Source: a virus
DNA length: 22,898 nucleotides
Direction: 5' to 3' (one strand)
Virus record (IMG/VR): IMGVR_UViG_3300035701_000306
Span: 1 to 22,898 of that record
The notes beneath the pieces were generated by a model. It was not told where the DNA came from and did no database searches. It worked only from the letters and a program-made list of their open reading frames with translations. Within the stretch, counting starts at the first letter, position 1, and every line of letters begins with the position of its first letter. This document shows, piece after piece, positions 10,201-16,940 of this stretch. The position numbers and the translations under genes are program-made.

Positions 10201-11608
10201 AACAGTAGAAAATGAATATTGTACATATGAAGCCAGTGTCATAGAATCTTCCTATACTGAAATATCATCTGAATATGATTTATATGAGGGAGAAACATCT
10301 GTACTTGATGCAACTAGTATGAATGCAAGTTATGAATTGTATGACAATATTATTCCAATGAACAATAAAGTTAGTATTATTTCTGATTATATAACACTAG
10401 AAACCAGTGCAAACTTGGGGTTGTCATTCTCAACTGATTATGCGCTATCAAATTTTGATGTAGATATTTCATTAAACGCCAATTATACACAATCTAATGT
10501 ACCATATGAATTTGCTAACTCCATTCCGTCGATGTATGAAATTGGACCAATTACTGATTTGAATGATGATGGAGTTATTACCTATTTTAATCAGCCCGAA
10601 GGTATTTATAATTGGATCAATTATGTTAAGCGAGCTATAACATCGTCATATATGACGATTCCAACTACTATTCCTTCATGGTCCGCTGGTAACTTTTATA
10701 CGCGGGGAGACATTGTTCAACAAGTAGGAATCGTGGATGTGTATGATAATAGATTGTCGGGGAATAACAAATATTTCGTATTTACTACTGCTCAACAAAT
10801 ATCGGGGTCTACGGTTATTTCATTCCAGTCATTTAATCCTCCTCAATATGATGGAGAACATTGGGAGCCAGTACAATATATTACACGAGCGATCAATGGC
10901 CGCAAAAGAATAATATATGTTGATCCAACACAAGAAGAACTATTAGCAGGCACCGCAAAACTAACATGGGTTGAGTTAGATCGTATTGCCACGGACACCG
11001 GACTCAGAAAATTAGTTACAACAAGTGAAATTCAATTAACCGGTTCAGGTATTAATCAGGGTGTTATCAAATTTGAAAAGGGGTTCATTATATTGTCATT
11101 GGTAAGTAACAAGGATAATTATAGATTGAGGTTATATGGCAACCAAGAATCTCAAGCTATTGATAGCTCTAGAGTATTTGGAGTAGAGCCAGATGAAACT
11201 GTCAATGTTATACTTGACATTATTGTGGAAGCTGGAACTCAGAATATACAAATTCGTCTAAATCCTCCGGTCACTGGGTTTATAGATAATGAAGTTTTGC
11301 CAAATTTTGTCTATTATACACTGGATAATTTAGACGCTACTGTTAAAAACTTACAAATTTCATTTAATTTGTTTATATTAGAGGGTGTTTTAAAGGTACC
11401 AAGAGGATATTTGGCTCGGCATTATAAGTTTTTTAGAGATAATTCAACCGGGACCAGACGGCGAAATTATCTCGGCTCACTTCAAACACAATACACCACA
11501 ACAGATAATAAACCGCCGGTTGAAATATTCTCGTCAGAGGGTAATACATTGACCGTCCAGCCGGGTACGAACACATTGGGTGGGAATGAGTTCTTAAATG
11601 TAACTTAA
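7277..11608 (+). CDS. Large multidomain tail/baseplate protein with LamG-like domain
   Basis: This 1443-residue protein is the largest in the window. The N-terminal ~130 residues are unusually Leu/Ile/Pro-rich repeating strands. Residues ~368-495 (SEFWDFIAMIGHFFDNL, then WKRILHSYVYLTKMKGTRTA, SIYHSFGI) resemble the helical core of P2 gpI-type tail proteins, whose hallmark is a helix followed by KGT..A and a short Gly-Ile/Val turn. Residues ~500-680 form a LamG / concanavalin-A-like sandwich (YALRFNPNASIIIPWSAS at the start, FSGLLDEFRIWGITLND at the end). About 950-1075 is a Ser/Glu/Tyr-rich low-complexity stretch. The C-terminus has RRRNYLGSLQTQYTTTDNKP, a block I recall at the end of many large phage tail proteins. 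A tail-periphery or fibre-attachment role is likely. Confidence 0.8.
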   Translation: MTLLPTHYQTVTITVLLPLDVFVVDPLQAQDMLQVIVNVIEPILAIEPLEIQIASAVELTPVPINLTQTLENLALLILGNKITTAFDTDIELKLLLNFGEDVQQLLIAKDYFNNTKTEIKLKLLDPLIPDYDIGSKLWISREVASSVLDRINLLPFPLIDTTPYLRPRNVNVRFMNLSGINLRNVTWDSLNLSPTGSLIGTSSWSYENAIMRRWYTNDWKSSELNIDFSDYANFTMYGSAEKRVLTFVEKLKQVEYNNSQSYSADRSASLATSQQYALTAEEIIRSFDPYETHLYFETELPYSASTIHAGTEYNPDGTWPKISGSAVSPYSNTADTWLAVQVPIAQRYDDANQNYLVSNLPGHILDNDENSEFWDFIAMIGHFFDNLKPYIDASKYIYSRTPNIDTELSKDLIWQVAHSFGTELPNKAALDSLSRYLFGENNSLAGRRFTSEIWKRILHSYVYLTKMKGTRTAVRSIYHSFGITEHQLPIRESARPVSSSMNFSDESTYALRFNPNASIIIPWSASVRDNYAIEFRFNTTTNTTTTLFNADNIWKLELVPHGTIDKYSRIEVRDSSDTTILSSSYDTYTDGTFYNVVLQKDLTGTPKIELDVRQTDGIRRVLVSSYDSVPTASWATFDTPEHLYLGGSGSISTENFSGLLDEFRIWGITLNDISKEEHSYNPGSHIGTEITDAYNYLHVMLSFNKPEDVIGSFGLITNETPYFNKDGISIPFDILRTNLSVFQTYGFSTGTAYPHQSELITRSARYRTIVGGSLSYSSNKIRIADPAPSGSNYTLLSPKKSIIPITAKQEETRGSNIVGMFLSPTDVINQMIYRAFGFFDLDDYIGYPGDQFKNKYSSLSTIQNIFASQYFKGYNPGQFIRFFDEFTNSIFEYLIEFIPAKAVLLRGIVIESSVLERSKQTIPHPFRIDGTGTRNSIANAFDTIYGLETTIDVAEDVLVSSDLSSLLAEIGIDAQTVENEYCTYEASVIESSYTEISSEYDLYEGETSVLDATSMNASYELYDNIIPMNNKVSIISDYITLETSANLGLSFSTDYALSNFDVDISLNANYTQSNVPYEFANSIPSMYEIGPITDLNDDGVITYFNQPEGIYNWINYVKRAITSSYMTIPTTIPSWSAGNFYTRGDIVQQVGIVDVYDNRLSGNNKYFVFTTAQQISGSTVISFQSFNPPQYDGEHWEPVQYITRAINGRKRIIYVDPTQEELLAGTAKLTWVELDRIATDTGLRKLVTTSEIQLTGSGINQGVIKFEKGFIILSLVSNKDNYRLRLYGNQESQAIDSSRVFGVEPDETVNVILDIIVEAGTQNIQIRLNPPVTGFIDNEVLPNFVYYTLDNLDATVKNLQISFNLFILEGVLKVPRGYLARHYKFFRDNSTGTRRRNYLGSLQTQYTTTDNKPPVEIFSSEGNTLTVQPGTNTLGGNEFLNVT

Positions 11609-11623
11609 AACAGGATTAATACA

Positions 11624-11631
11624 TATTTATA
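11624..11631 (+). promoter_or_regulatory. TATTTATA motif, putative late promoter -10 element (site 1)
   Basis: The octamer TATTTATA lies in the 53-bp gap before the gene at 11662, with 30 nt between it and the ATG. The same octamer occurs in two other unit-leading gaps at nearly the same distance. A Shine-Dalgarno sequence (GGGAGTG, 11648-11654) lies between it and the start codon. The octamer is the reverse complement of the T4 late element TATAAATA. Promoter function is inferred from position and recurrence. Confidence 0.5.
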
Positions 11632-11661
11632 CTTGACATACGACAAAGGGAGTGATTTAAT

Positions 11662-12294
11662 ATGGGGTACTTAAATAATGCGACAGTAACAGTAGATGCT
11701 GTTCTGACAAAAAAGGGCCGAGAATTATTGGCTCGGGGCAGATCGGGGTTTAATATTACTCAGTTTGCCGTTGCCGATGATGAAGTTGATTATACTCTTT
11801 ATACAACATCACATCCTCTAGGAACCGCATATTACGGTTCTATAATTGAAGCAATGCCAGTGCTTGAAGCGGTAACGGACGAAACACAGTCACTTCGATT
11901 TAAATTGGTATCATTACCAAGAGGAACAAAAGAAATACCGTTCATTAGTTTGCCAGCTAGCAGCGTCCTGCTAACATATGGTATTGGCACACCATTCAGT
12001 TTAACTCCAGTAACCTCACAAGGATTCAATGGTCCGGCGTTTGGATATACAGTAATTCTGTATGATTCGGATGCTGCTGTTTTAACCGGAACTGGGCTTA
12101 CTGGTACTGTAACAACTCCGTTGTTTATCGGTGATACACTGAGTGCAAATTCAGTTGTTGTACAGGGTACTTCATTCACATTAAGTCCCAAGAATGTTCG
12201 TTCCCAGCGTACTACAAAACTTACGATTATCGGCAATCAGACCGGGGCGGCAGTAGACATTCCAGTGATAGTTAACCCCCGTCCAACGGTTTAA
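11662..12294 (+). CDS. Tail structural protein, conserved in large phages (function unknown)
   Basis: This 210-residue protein opens with MGYLNNATVTVDAVLTKKGR, then ELLARGRSGFNITQFAVADD and a block containing HPLGTAYYGSIIEAMP. I recognise this N-terminal half from memory as a recurrent, unnamed structural protein of large environmental phages. The C-terminal half (~100-210) is beta-rich, with Ig-like strands ending in AAVDIPVIVNPRPTV. It is the first gene of a unit: a TATTTATA motif is upstream and a good Shine-Dalgarno (GGGAGTG, spacing about 7) precedes the ATG. The next gene follows after 13 bp and its AAGGAG ribosome site overlaps this stop codon, so the two are probably co-translated. 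Role on the virion is not shown. Confidence 0.8.
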   Translation: MGYLNNATVTVDAVLTKKGRELLARGRSGFNITQFAVADDEVDYTLYTTSHPLGTAYYGSIIEAMPVLEAVTDETQSLRFKLVSLPRGTKEIPFISLPASSVLLTYGIGTPFSLTPVTSQGFNGPAFGYTVILYDSDAAVLTGTGLTGTVTTPLFIGDTLSANSVVVQGTSFTLSPKNVRSQRTTKLTIIGNQTGAAVDIPVIVNPRPTV

Positions 12295-12307
12295 GGAGTA
12301 CTAGAAT

Positions 12308-13402
12308 ATGATTTTCAAACGATTTGAAACCGATGACATTATACAGGGCAACCCCAGTGAAGTAACAACCGGACTGTGGACAGGTGATACGGGAAGTTTA
12401 ACATCATTTGTTACTTCCTCAACTCAAGTAGCCGCTGATAGTAGTCGATATTATGTTAATATTTTTGATGTGTCCACGGCAGATCAAGAAACTCAATTTG
12501 CCGTAGCATATGGCAATGTCGATGGCGGTGGTAGCGCCACATTAGTACAAGATGATACTGCAAAATTAGAAACCAAAGTAACATATCTTCAATATAAGAA
12601 TCTTCTTCTTGATCCAACGGATGATTATTTTACCTTTGGAACATTTACTTCTCATCACATTTATGTGGTTAATATTCAACGTGCTCGTACTCGTGGTCGT
12701 TTAGATGCGGGTAACTGGCAGTTGGTATTATCGGGGTCCAGAGGAACGAGTACATTTATTGATGATAGTTTACAGACATTGGGAGCCAATGTTTCCTTCG
12801 GTAAGTCCGGTCGCGTTTTTAATATCGTATCTGGTTCACTGACTGGTGTAAGTGGTAGTACTATAGCTGCAACCAGTTCTTCTAATGCTGGTGTGTTTGG
12901 ACTTTGTTATCCCGATCTTGGTATTTTGGTATTTAATCCCTCGGCAGTATCCGAGAGTGTTGGTCTTGTTGGCGCGGGCGAAAATTCTAGTAGCTTGACC
13001 AATATGGCCGCAGGAGGATGGAGTGCTCCGTTTGCGCCATATACTAGTTCTCTTGCTGGAAACGGGGGAGTATATTATCCTCAGTATAATCATTGGGGAT
13101 TTGTTCGTTCAATGCAATTGGGCAATGATTTCCAAGCACGGTCATCCGAAATTATTTCGTCAACACATTATTTTGTCAGACTGCGTAATAAGGAATACAA
13201 TTATACTAACAACCCGACTTTTTATAATCTATCAAATGGTACTATCAATAACGAAGATTTCGTGAATAATCCAAAAGTGTATGTAACAACTATTGGATTG
13301 TATAATGATAATAATGAATTATTGGCTGTTGGTAAGGTAAGTAAGCCGGTTGAAAAATCGTTTGAAAAAGAAGCACTTATTAGGGTCCGCTTGGATTTTT
13401 GA
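12308..13402 (+). CDS. Tail/virion structural protein with shared C-terminal module
   Basis: This 364-residue protein begins MIFKRFETDDIIQGNPSEVT and has a beta-rich body with many Ser/Gly/Thr turns, no Cys-pair motifs and no membrane segment. The final 41 residues (324-364: YVTTIGLYNDNNELLAVGKV and a charged strand ending RVRLDF) closely match the end of the next protein. This end module is one I recall from structural proteins of many large phages. The start is well supported by AAGGAG at 12293-12298, 9 nt before the ATG. The first ~190 residues look like a particle-assembly or fibre-attachment domain but I cannot name a family. Confidence 0.78.
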   Translation: MIFKRFETDDIIQGNPSEVTTGLWTGDTGSLTSFVTSSTQVAADSSRYYVNIFDVSTADQETQFAVAYGNVDGGGSATLVQDDTAKLETKVTYLQYKNLLLDPTDDYFTFGTFTSHHIYVVNIQRARTRGRLDAGNWQLVLSGSRGTSTFIDDSLQTLGANVSFGKSGRVFNIVSGSLTGVSGSTIAATSSSNAGVFGLCYPDLGILVFNPSAVSESVGLVGAGENSSSLTNMAAGGWSAPFAPYTSSLAGNGGVYYPQYNHWGFVRSMQLGNDFQARSSEIISSTHYFVRLRNKEYNYTNNPTFYNLSNGTINNEDFVNNPKVYVTTIGLYNDNNELLAVGKVSKPVEKSFEKEALIRVRLDF

Positions 13403-13457
13403 TACGTCATTGATATATAACAACTTACAAAGAAATACACTTTGAAAAAGAACTATT

Positions 13458-14315
13458 GTGAGCATAACATTCAAGGCATTGGATAAAGACGATTATCTGG
13501 TTGAACCACATGTAGCTAAAGCATCACAGGTTTATTATGTGATATCTGGTTCAATAGGCAACCCCGATCAAGTTACAATAGATTTAGCAGAACAACCGCC
13601 GCTACTTTGGCCCTCGTCAGATGAAGCGGCGGTTGGTTTTACTAATGATTCGGGCAGACATTCGTATTATATTTGGAAATCTCTCCTTCAAACCATTTAT
13701 TGGCCATCTGCCAGTATTGCTGAGTTGTATTCATACTATCCATCTGGATCTGTGTATGTAGTTAGCGTAGCCGGTGAGGCGTTGGGAGATGGTATATATC
13801 CGGGGTCATTTGAGTATTCAATAATAGGTACTTCAAATTCTATTATTGATGATCGTGTGGGGAATTTATATTTGTCAGGATCACCATCCTCAATTATGGG
13901 AACCGTTGATTATACACAGGGATTGGCAGTTATTAAGAAAGAGATGGGTACGAGTACTCCCGGCGTATCATCTGCTGGAGCATATTTTGATACCGCAGTA
14001 TCTTCATCTGTGAGATTTAAATCAACTACTACAATATTTCAACATTCTGTATATTGTAAAATGGATGCTTCTGATTTCAATTTTACATTGAACCCCACTG
14101 CGCAGGTAACGGTTACTGAATTTATCAGTGGAAGTGGTTCTGTGACCGGATCGCTGGTATATGATATGTTTGATACAGGAAGCTTAACTCCGTATGTTAC
14201 AACAGTTGGTTTATATGATCAGCATTATAATTTGGTGGCAGTAGCAAAAATTGCCAATCCAATTCCACGGTCCAAATTTTCCGAACAGACCATTGTGGTC
14301 AAGTTTGATACATAA
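13458..14315 (+). CDS. Tail/virion structural protein, paralogous C-terminus to upstream gene (GTG start)
   Basis: This 285-residue protein starts at GTG 13458. An in-frame TGA at 13443-13445 rules out an upstream start, and MSITFKALDKDDYLVEPHVA reads as a natural N-terminus. Only a weak purine stretch (GAAAAAGAA) precedes the start. The last 40 residues (246-285: YVTTVGLYDQHYNLVAVAKI, then NPIPRSKFSEQTIVVKFDT) correspond almost position by position to the end of the preceding protein. The rest is beta-rich and aromatic (YYIWKSLLQTIYWPSAS). The pair may have arisen by duplication of the end module or of the whole gene followed by divergence. A 55-bp gap without a TATTTATA motif separates it from the gene upstream, so co-transcription is likely. 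Confidence 0.77.
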   Translation: MSITFKALDKDDYLVEPHVAKASQVYYVISGSIGNPDQVTIDLAEQPPLLWPSSDEAAVGFTNDSGRHSYYIWKSLLQTIYWPSASIAELYSYYPSGSVYVVSVAGEALGDGIYPGSFEYSIIGTSNSIIDDRVGNLYLSGSPSSIMGTVDYTQGLAVIKKEMGTSTPGVSSAGAYFDTAVSSSVRFKSTTTIFQHSVYCKMDASDFNFTLNPTAQVTVTEFISGSGSVTGSLVYDMFDTGSLTPYVTTVGLYDQHYNLVAVAKIANPIPRSKFSEQTIVVKFDT

Positions 14316-14329
14316 ACAAACAATAATAC

Positions 14330-14337
14330 TATTTATA
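14330..14337 (+). promoter_or_regulatory. TATTTATA motif, putative late promoter -10 element (site 2)
   Basis: The second unit-leading TATTTATA lies in the 48-bp gap before the gene at 14364, with 26 nt to the ATG. It is preceded by AATAATAC, similar to the TTAATACA before site 1. Two purine-rich ribosome-site candidates follow it (AGGAG at 14350-14354 and AAGGA at 14358-14362). Function is inferred from recurrence. Confidence 0.5.
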
Positions 14338-14363
14338 GATGACTCTATTAGGAGATTAAGGAT

Positions 14364-14789
14364 ATGACACTCCTTGAAATGTATGAACAAAGTAGCTCTC
14401 CCAATGTTAAAGATGCCAGATTGCAAAAAGATGGCCAAAAAACCTTTAGCTATATGGATGGTGAAGTGGCGGTAGCACCCTTAGATATCAATCATGATGA
14501 TTCAATTGGTAATACACAGACTCAATTTAAGGCCCGTGCGCCAGCCGATAAAATTGTATTACAGTCAACTGGCGAAGACACAACTGCCGGGACATTCTTG
14601 CCCGGAGCGTTTGACAAGTATAAGAGATTTATATTAGATTCTAGATTTAATCAAACGACCCGCACGGGATTGTTACATCATTATAATAGATTTCTTGGTA
14701 ATGATTTTGCAAGTCTCTGGTCCGAATCTCCCGGAGTTAAGAAATATTATTGGTCGGGCATGTCTGGTGCTACCAATCCAAACAAATAA
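14364..14789 (+). CDS. Small protein in its own late-type transcription unit, unknown function
   Basis: This 141-residue protein starts MTLLEMYEQSSSPNVKDARL. The N-terminal half is acidic and looks extended; the C-terminal half has an aromatic/basic block (FDKYKRFILDSRFNQTTRTG, then LHHYNRFLGN) and a Gly/Asn-rich end. There is no recognised domain, signal peptide or membrane segment. It is flanked by a TATTTATA motif upstream and a strong hairpin downstream, so it appears to be made from a single-gene transcript. That arrangement would suit an abundant late protein, for example a virion structural or assembly component, but this is inference only. Confidence 0.75.
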   Translation: MTLLEMYEQSSSPNVKDARLQKDGQKTFSYMDGEVAVAPLDINHDDSIGNTQTQFKARAPADKIVLQSTGEDTTAGTFLPGAFDKYKRFILDSRFNQTTRTGLLHHYNRFLGNDFASLWSESPGVKKYYWSGMSGATNPNK

Positions 14790-14806
14790 TCAATTATTAT
14801 TAAAGA

Positions 14807-14844
14807 AACTCTCCCGTTGCCTATTGACAGGCGCCGGGAGAGTT
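14807..14844 (+). terminator. Strong hairpin terminator after the late gene cluster
   Basis: A 10-bp perfect stem, AACTCTCCCG (14807-14816) pairing with CGGGAGAGTT (14835-14844), encloses a 2x2 internal loop (TT/GC, one possible wobble) and a further 4-bp GCCT/AGGC stem with the 6-nt loop ATTGAC (14823-14828). The GC-rich stem stands out from the AT-rich surroundings and lies 17 bp after the stop codon. The following T-tract is poor (TTCGTATATTTAA), so termination may be partial or may need a factor. Confidence 0.8.
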
Positions 14845-14852
14845 CGTATATT
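14824..14852 (+). promoter_or_regulatory. Sigma70-type promoter overlapping the terminator hairpin
   Basis: A -35 box TTGACA (14824-14829, 6/6 to consensus) and a -10 box TATATT (14847-14852, 5/6) are separated by exactly 17 bp. The predicted start is near 14859, about 17 nt before the ATG of the HNH gene. The -35 box lies in the loop and inner stem of the upstream terminator, and the right arm of the hairpin forms the spacer. This fits host-polymerase (early) transcription of the replication cassette. It is a sequence match only. Confidence 0.62.
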
Positions 14853-14875
14853 TAATGATCGGATAAACATAAGTT

Positions 14876-15331
14876 ATGAGAAAAAATAGTATACGAACCG
14901 AATGGAAAGTTAAATTTTTAGATAGAATAACTGGCATTCATTTTAGAAATAAAGATAAGGTAGTTGATAAAATATTACGGCGAATAGATTCAAGTAAATA
15001 TGGATTGGTGTCGCGGTCAAAAAAGTACAATGTGGAATGCTTCATAACTATAGAAGATTTGCGGCACATGTTATATGATGCATATGGAACTCCGTGCAAA
15101 TACTGTAATATAATATTAACCATTAAGAATTTGACTATTGATCATATGATTCCAATATCAAAACAAGGAAGTTCTAATAAAGATAATCTTCAAGTTATTT
15201 GTAAAAAATGCAATAAGATAAAAGGTTCTTTGGACGAAGAAAAGTTCAATATTTTATTAGACTGGTTTAAAACAATACCAGATGAATTGCGAAAAGATAT
15301 TTCTATCAGATTGGCGCACGGAATACATTAA
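14876..15331 (+). CDS. HNH endonuclease
   Basis: This 151-residue protein has a complete C-terminal HNH domain. Two CxxC knuckles (C74/C77 and C109/C112) would bind a structural zinc. The catalytic core is LTIDHMIPISKQGSSNKDNL with D89-H90 and N104, followed by ICKKCNKIKGSLDEEKF, which supplies the third HNH residue N113. The N-terminal ~60 residues are basic and may bind DNA. Free-standing HNH proteins of this size are common in T4-like phages as homing endonucleases or DNA-processing enzymes. An in-frame TAA at 14870 fixes the start at 14876; there is no good Shine-Dalgarno. It is first in the cassette, ahead of primase, with 12 bp between them. Target site unknown. Confidence 0.88.
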   Translation: MRKNSIRTEWKVKFLDRITGIHFRNKDKVVDKILRRIDSSKYGLVSRSKKYNVECFITIEDLRHMLYDAYGTPCKYCNIILTIKNLTIDHMIPISKQGSSNKDNLQVICKKCNKIKGSLDEEKFNILLDWFKTIPDELRKDISIRLAHGIH

Positions 15332-15343
15332 CTATGAGGTTAC

Positions 15344-16264
15344 ATGACAGATGCATTAACTGTTCTGGAAAAGTTACTGGGGTCTTCTCAAAAAACAACA
15401 AAAGGGGAATATCTTTTTCATTGTGTTTTTTGTCATCATCGTAAAAAGAAACTATCAGTCAATTTAGGCAATAAATTTGGTTCTTGGAAATGCTGGGTCT
15501 GTAATAGAGCTGGTAGAAAACTTGTGTCGTTATTGTATGCGGTGGGTGCTCCGCCTGAGTACATACAAAGTATACGAGAATTAGATCCAGATTTCAAAAA
15601 ATTTCATGCGAAACTTCCAGAGCAAATTTTACAAGTACCCCAATTACCAATAGAATATCAACCATTATATATTCCGAGCACGATTTATGCGTATCGGCAT
15701 GCTCTGTCGTATGTATTATCTCGGGGGTTTGGTATTCATGACATTCTTAAGCATAAGTTTGGGTATTGTACAACCGGGGTATATAAGAATCGGTTGATTA
15801 TTCCCTCCTATGATAAAACACACAAGTTGAATTTTTTTGTGTCTCGATCATTTTATCCCGATGAAAAGTACAAATATAAGAATCCCCCGTGGTCCAAGGA
15901 TATCATTGTATTTGAAAGTATGATCAATTGGAAACTACCCGTTATTTTAGTAGAGGGGGTGTTTGATGCAATAACCATTCGTCAAAATGCGATTCCGTTG
16001 TTGGGGAAATTTATTAGTAATACATTATTAACTAAATTAATAGAAGAACATCCACCGGAAATTTGTGTTTTGCTGGACGATGACGCCCAAGAATCAGCAT
16101 GGGATTTATTTCATATGTTGAATTCATACGGGTTAACAGTAAAGAATGTGTCACCGACCAAAAAGGATGCTAATGAAATGGGGTTTGAAGATATCTGGAA
16201 AGAGATATTATCATCGCCGGGGTTTAGTTTTAAAGACATGATAACACAAAAACTTCATATATAA
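15344..16264 (+). CDS. gp61: DNA primase, T4 gp61-like (zinc finger + TOPRIM)
   Basis: This is a 306-residue primase. The N-terminal zinc-binding motif is of CHC2 type with C27/C30 and C50/C53 (FHCVFC ... WKCWVCN). The TOPRIM domain has the glutamate motif ILVEGVFDA (E204) and the metal-binding LLDDDAQ (D245-D247), followed by a DAN/E-type strand region KKDANEMG. T4 gp61 (342 residues) has the same two-domain order. It would lay down RNA primers for lagging-strand synthesis together with a gp41-type helicase, which is not in this window. A GAGGT sequence (15336-15340) a few bases before the ATG supports the start. It is co-oriented with, and close to, the HNH and methyltransferase genes, implying one operon. 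Confidence 0.88.
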   Translation: MTDALTVLEKLLGSSQKTTKGEYLFHCVFCHHRKKKLSVNLGNKFGSWKCWVCNRAGRKLVSLLYAVGAPPEYIQSIRELDPDFKKFHAKLPEQILQVPQLPIEYQPLYIPSTIYAYRHALSYVLSRGFGIHDILKHKFGYCTTGVYKNRLIIPSYDKTHKLNFFVSRSFYPDEKYKYKNPPWSKDIIVFESMINWKLPVILVEGVFDAITIRQNAIPLLGKFISNTLLTKLIEEHPPEICVLLDDDAQESAWDLFHMLNSYGLTVKNVSPTKKDANEMGFEDIWKEILSSPGFSFKDMITQKLHI

Positions 16265-16277
16265 TAGGATATTAATT

Positions 16278-16940
16278 ATGGAACCTTTATTGGATGCTCT
16301 TATACAAAAATATGGTAGCGACAAGAGTATGTCGAAATACACGCCAATGTATAGTGCTGCATTTACTCCAATGCGAGAAGCTGTTACTTCTGTTTTGGAA
16401 ATTGGAATAGGATCTATTGATAGAACTTTTAAACATAACATGTATGGTAATTTACGAAACTACCCAGATTATCTTCCCGGTGGTTCTCTTTGCGCATGGC
16501 GAGATTTTTTTCCCAAGGCAACGATCTACGGAGTAGATATTGATCCGAAGTGTCATTTAGAGAAAGAGAGAATTGTTACATATATTTTTGATTCGTCTGA
16601 TACCGCCGAGTGCAATAAACAATTATATTCTAAGACATTTGATATTATTATAGATGATGGAGATCATACGCCGTCTTCTCAAATACAGACCGCGCATAAT
16701 TTGTTTTCATTGGTGAGATTTTTGGGTTATTATGTAATAGAAGATTTAGGTGAGTGGACTCGTGATCATACTGTAGAAGAGAATATTAGTGCGTTATCCT
16801 CCATATTAACGCAGCACGAATATTATCACCACCATGGGGGAATACTTTTTATAAGAAAGAATTATAGTAAAAAACAATGTCTGGCATCTAATGAATTTTT
16901 TGAACGCTCTGAATATATATACCCAATAAATTATGTATAA
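16278..16940 (+). CDS. Class I SAM-dependent methyltransferase, TylF/CmcI-like
   Basis: This 220-residue protein has a Rossmann methyltransferase fold. Motif I is VLEIGIGS (E41, G43, G45), the acidic end of strand 2 is YGVDIDP (D87, D89), and FDIIIDDGDH (about 121-130) matches the metal-binding DDG[SD]H of the Methyltransf_24 / macrocin O-methyltransferase-like group. The N-terminus has IQKYGSDKSMSKYTPMY, also typical of that group. Such enzymes modify small molecules, sugars or proteins; the substrate here is unknown. It lacks the motifs expected of DNA N6-adenine or C5-cytosine methyltransferases (no DPPY, no PCQ). An AGGAT (16266-16270) supports the start. Its end overlaps the next gene by 8 bp. 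Confidence 0.82.
   Translation: MEPLLDALIQKYGSDKSMSKYTPMYSAAFTPMREAVTSVLEIGIGSIDRTFKHNMYGNLRNYPDYLPGGSLCAWRDFFPKATIYGVDIDPKCHLEKERIVTYIFDSSDTAECNKQLYSKTFDIIIDDGDHTPSSQIQTAHNLFSLVRFLGYYVIEDLGEWTRDHTVEENISALSSILTQHEYYHHHGGILFIRKNYSKKQCLASNEFFERSEYIYPINYV

Noticed and set aside
11633-11661. TTGACA and TTTAAT with 17-bp spacing, a sigma70-like promoter before the gene at 11662
   Set aside because: The predicted transcript start would lie inside the coding sequence, after the ATG, so it cannot drive this gene with its ribosome site. The TATTTATA motif upstream fits better.
11832-12236. A 134-codon ORF on the - strand
   Set aside because: It lies fully antisense to a well-supported structural gene, with no ribosome site or promoter of its own.
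14695-14889. A 64-codon + strand ORF spanning the terminator
   Set aside because: It overlaps the end of a supported gene in another frame and runs through the hairpin; the translation has no protein-like character.
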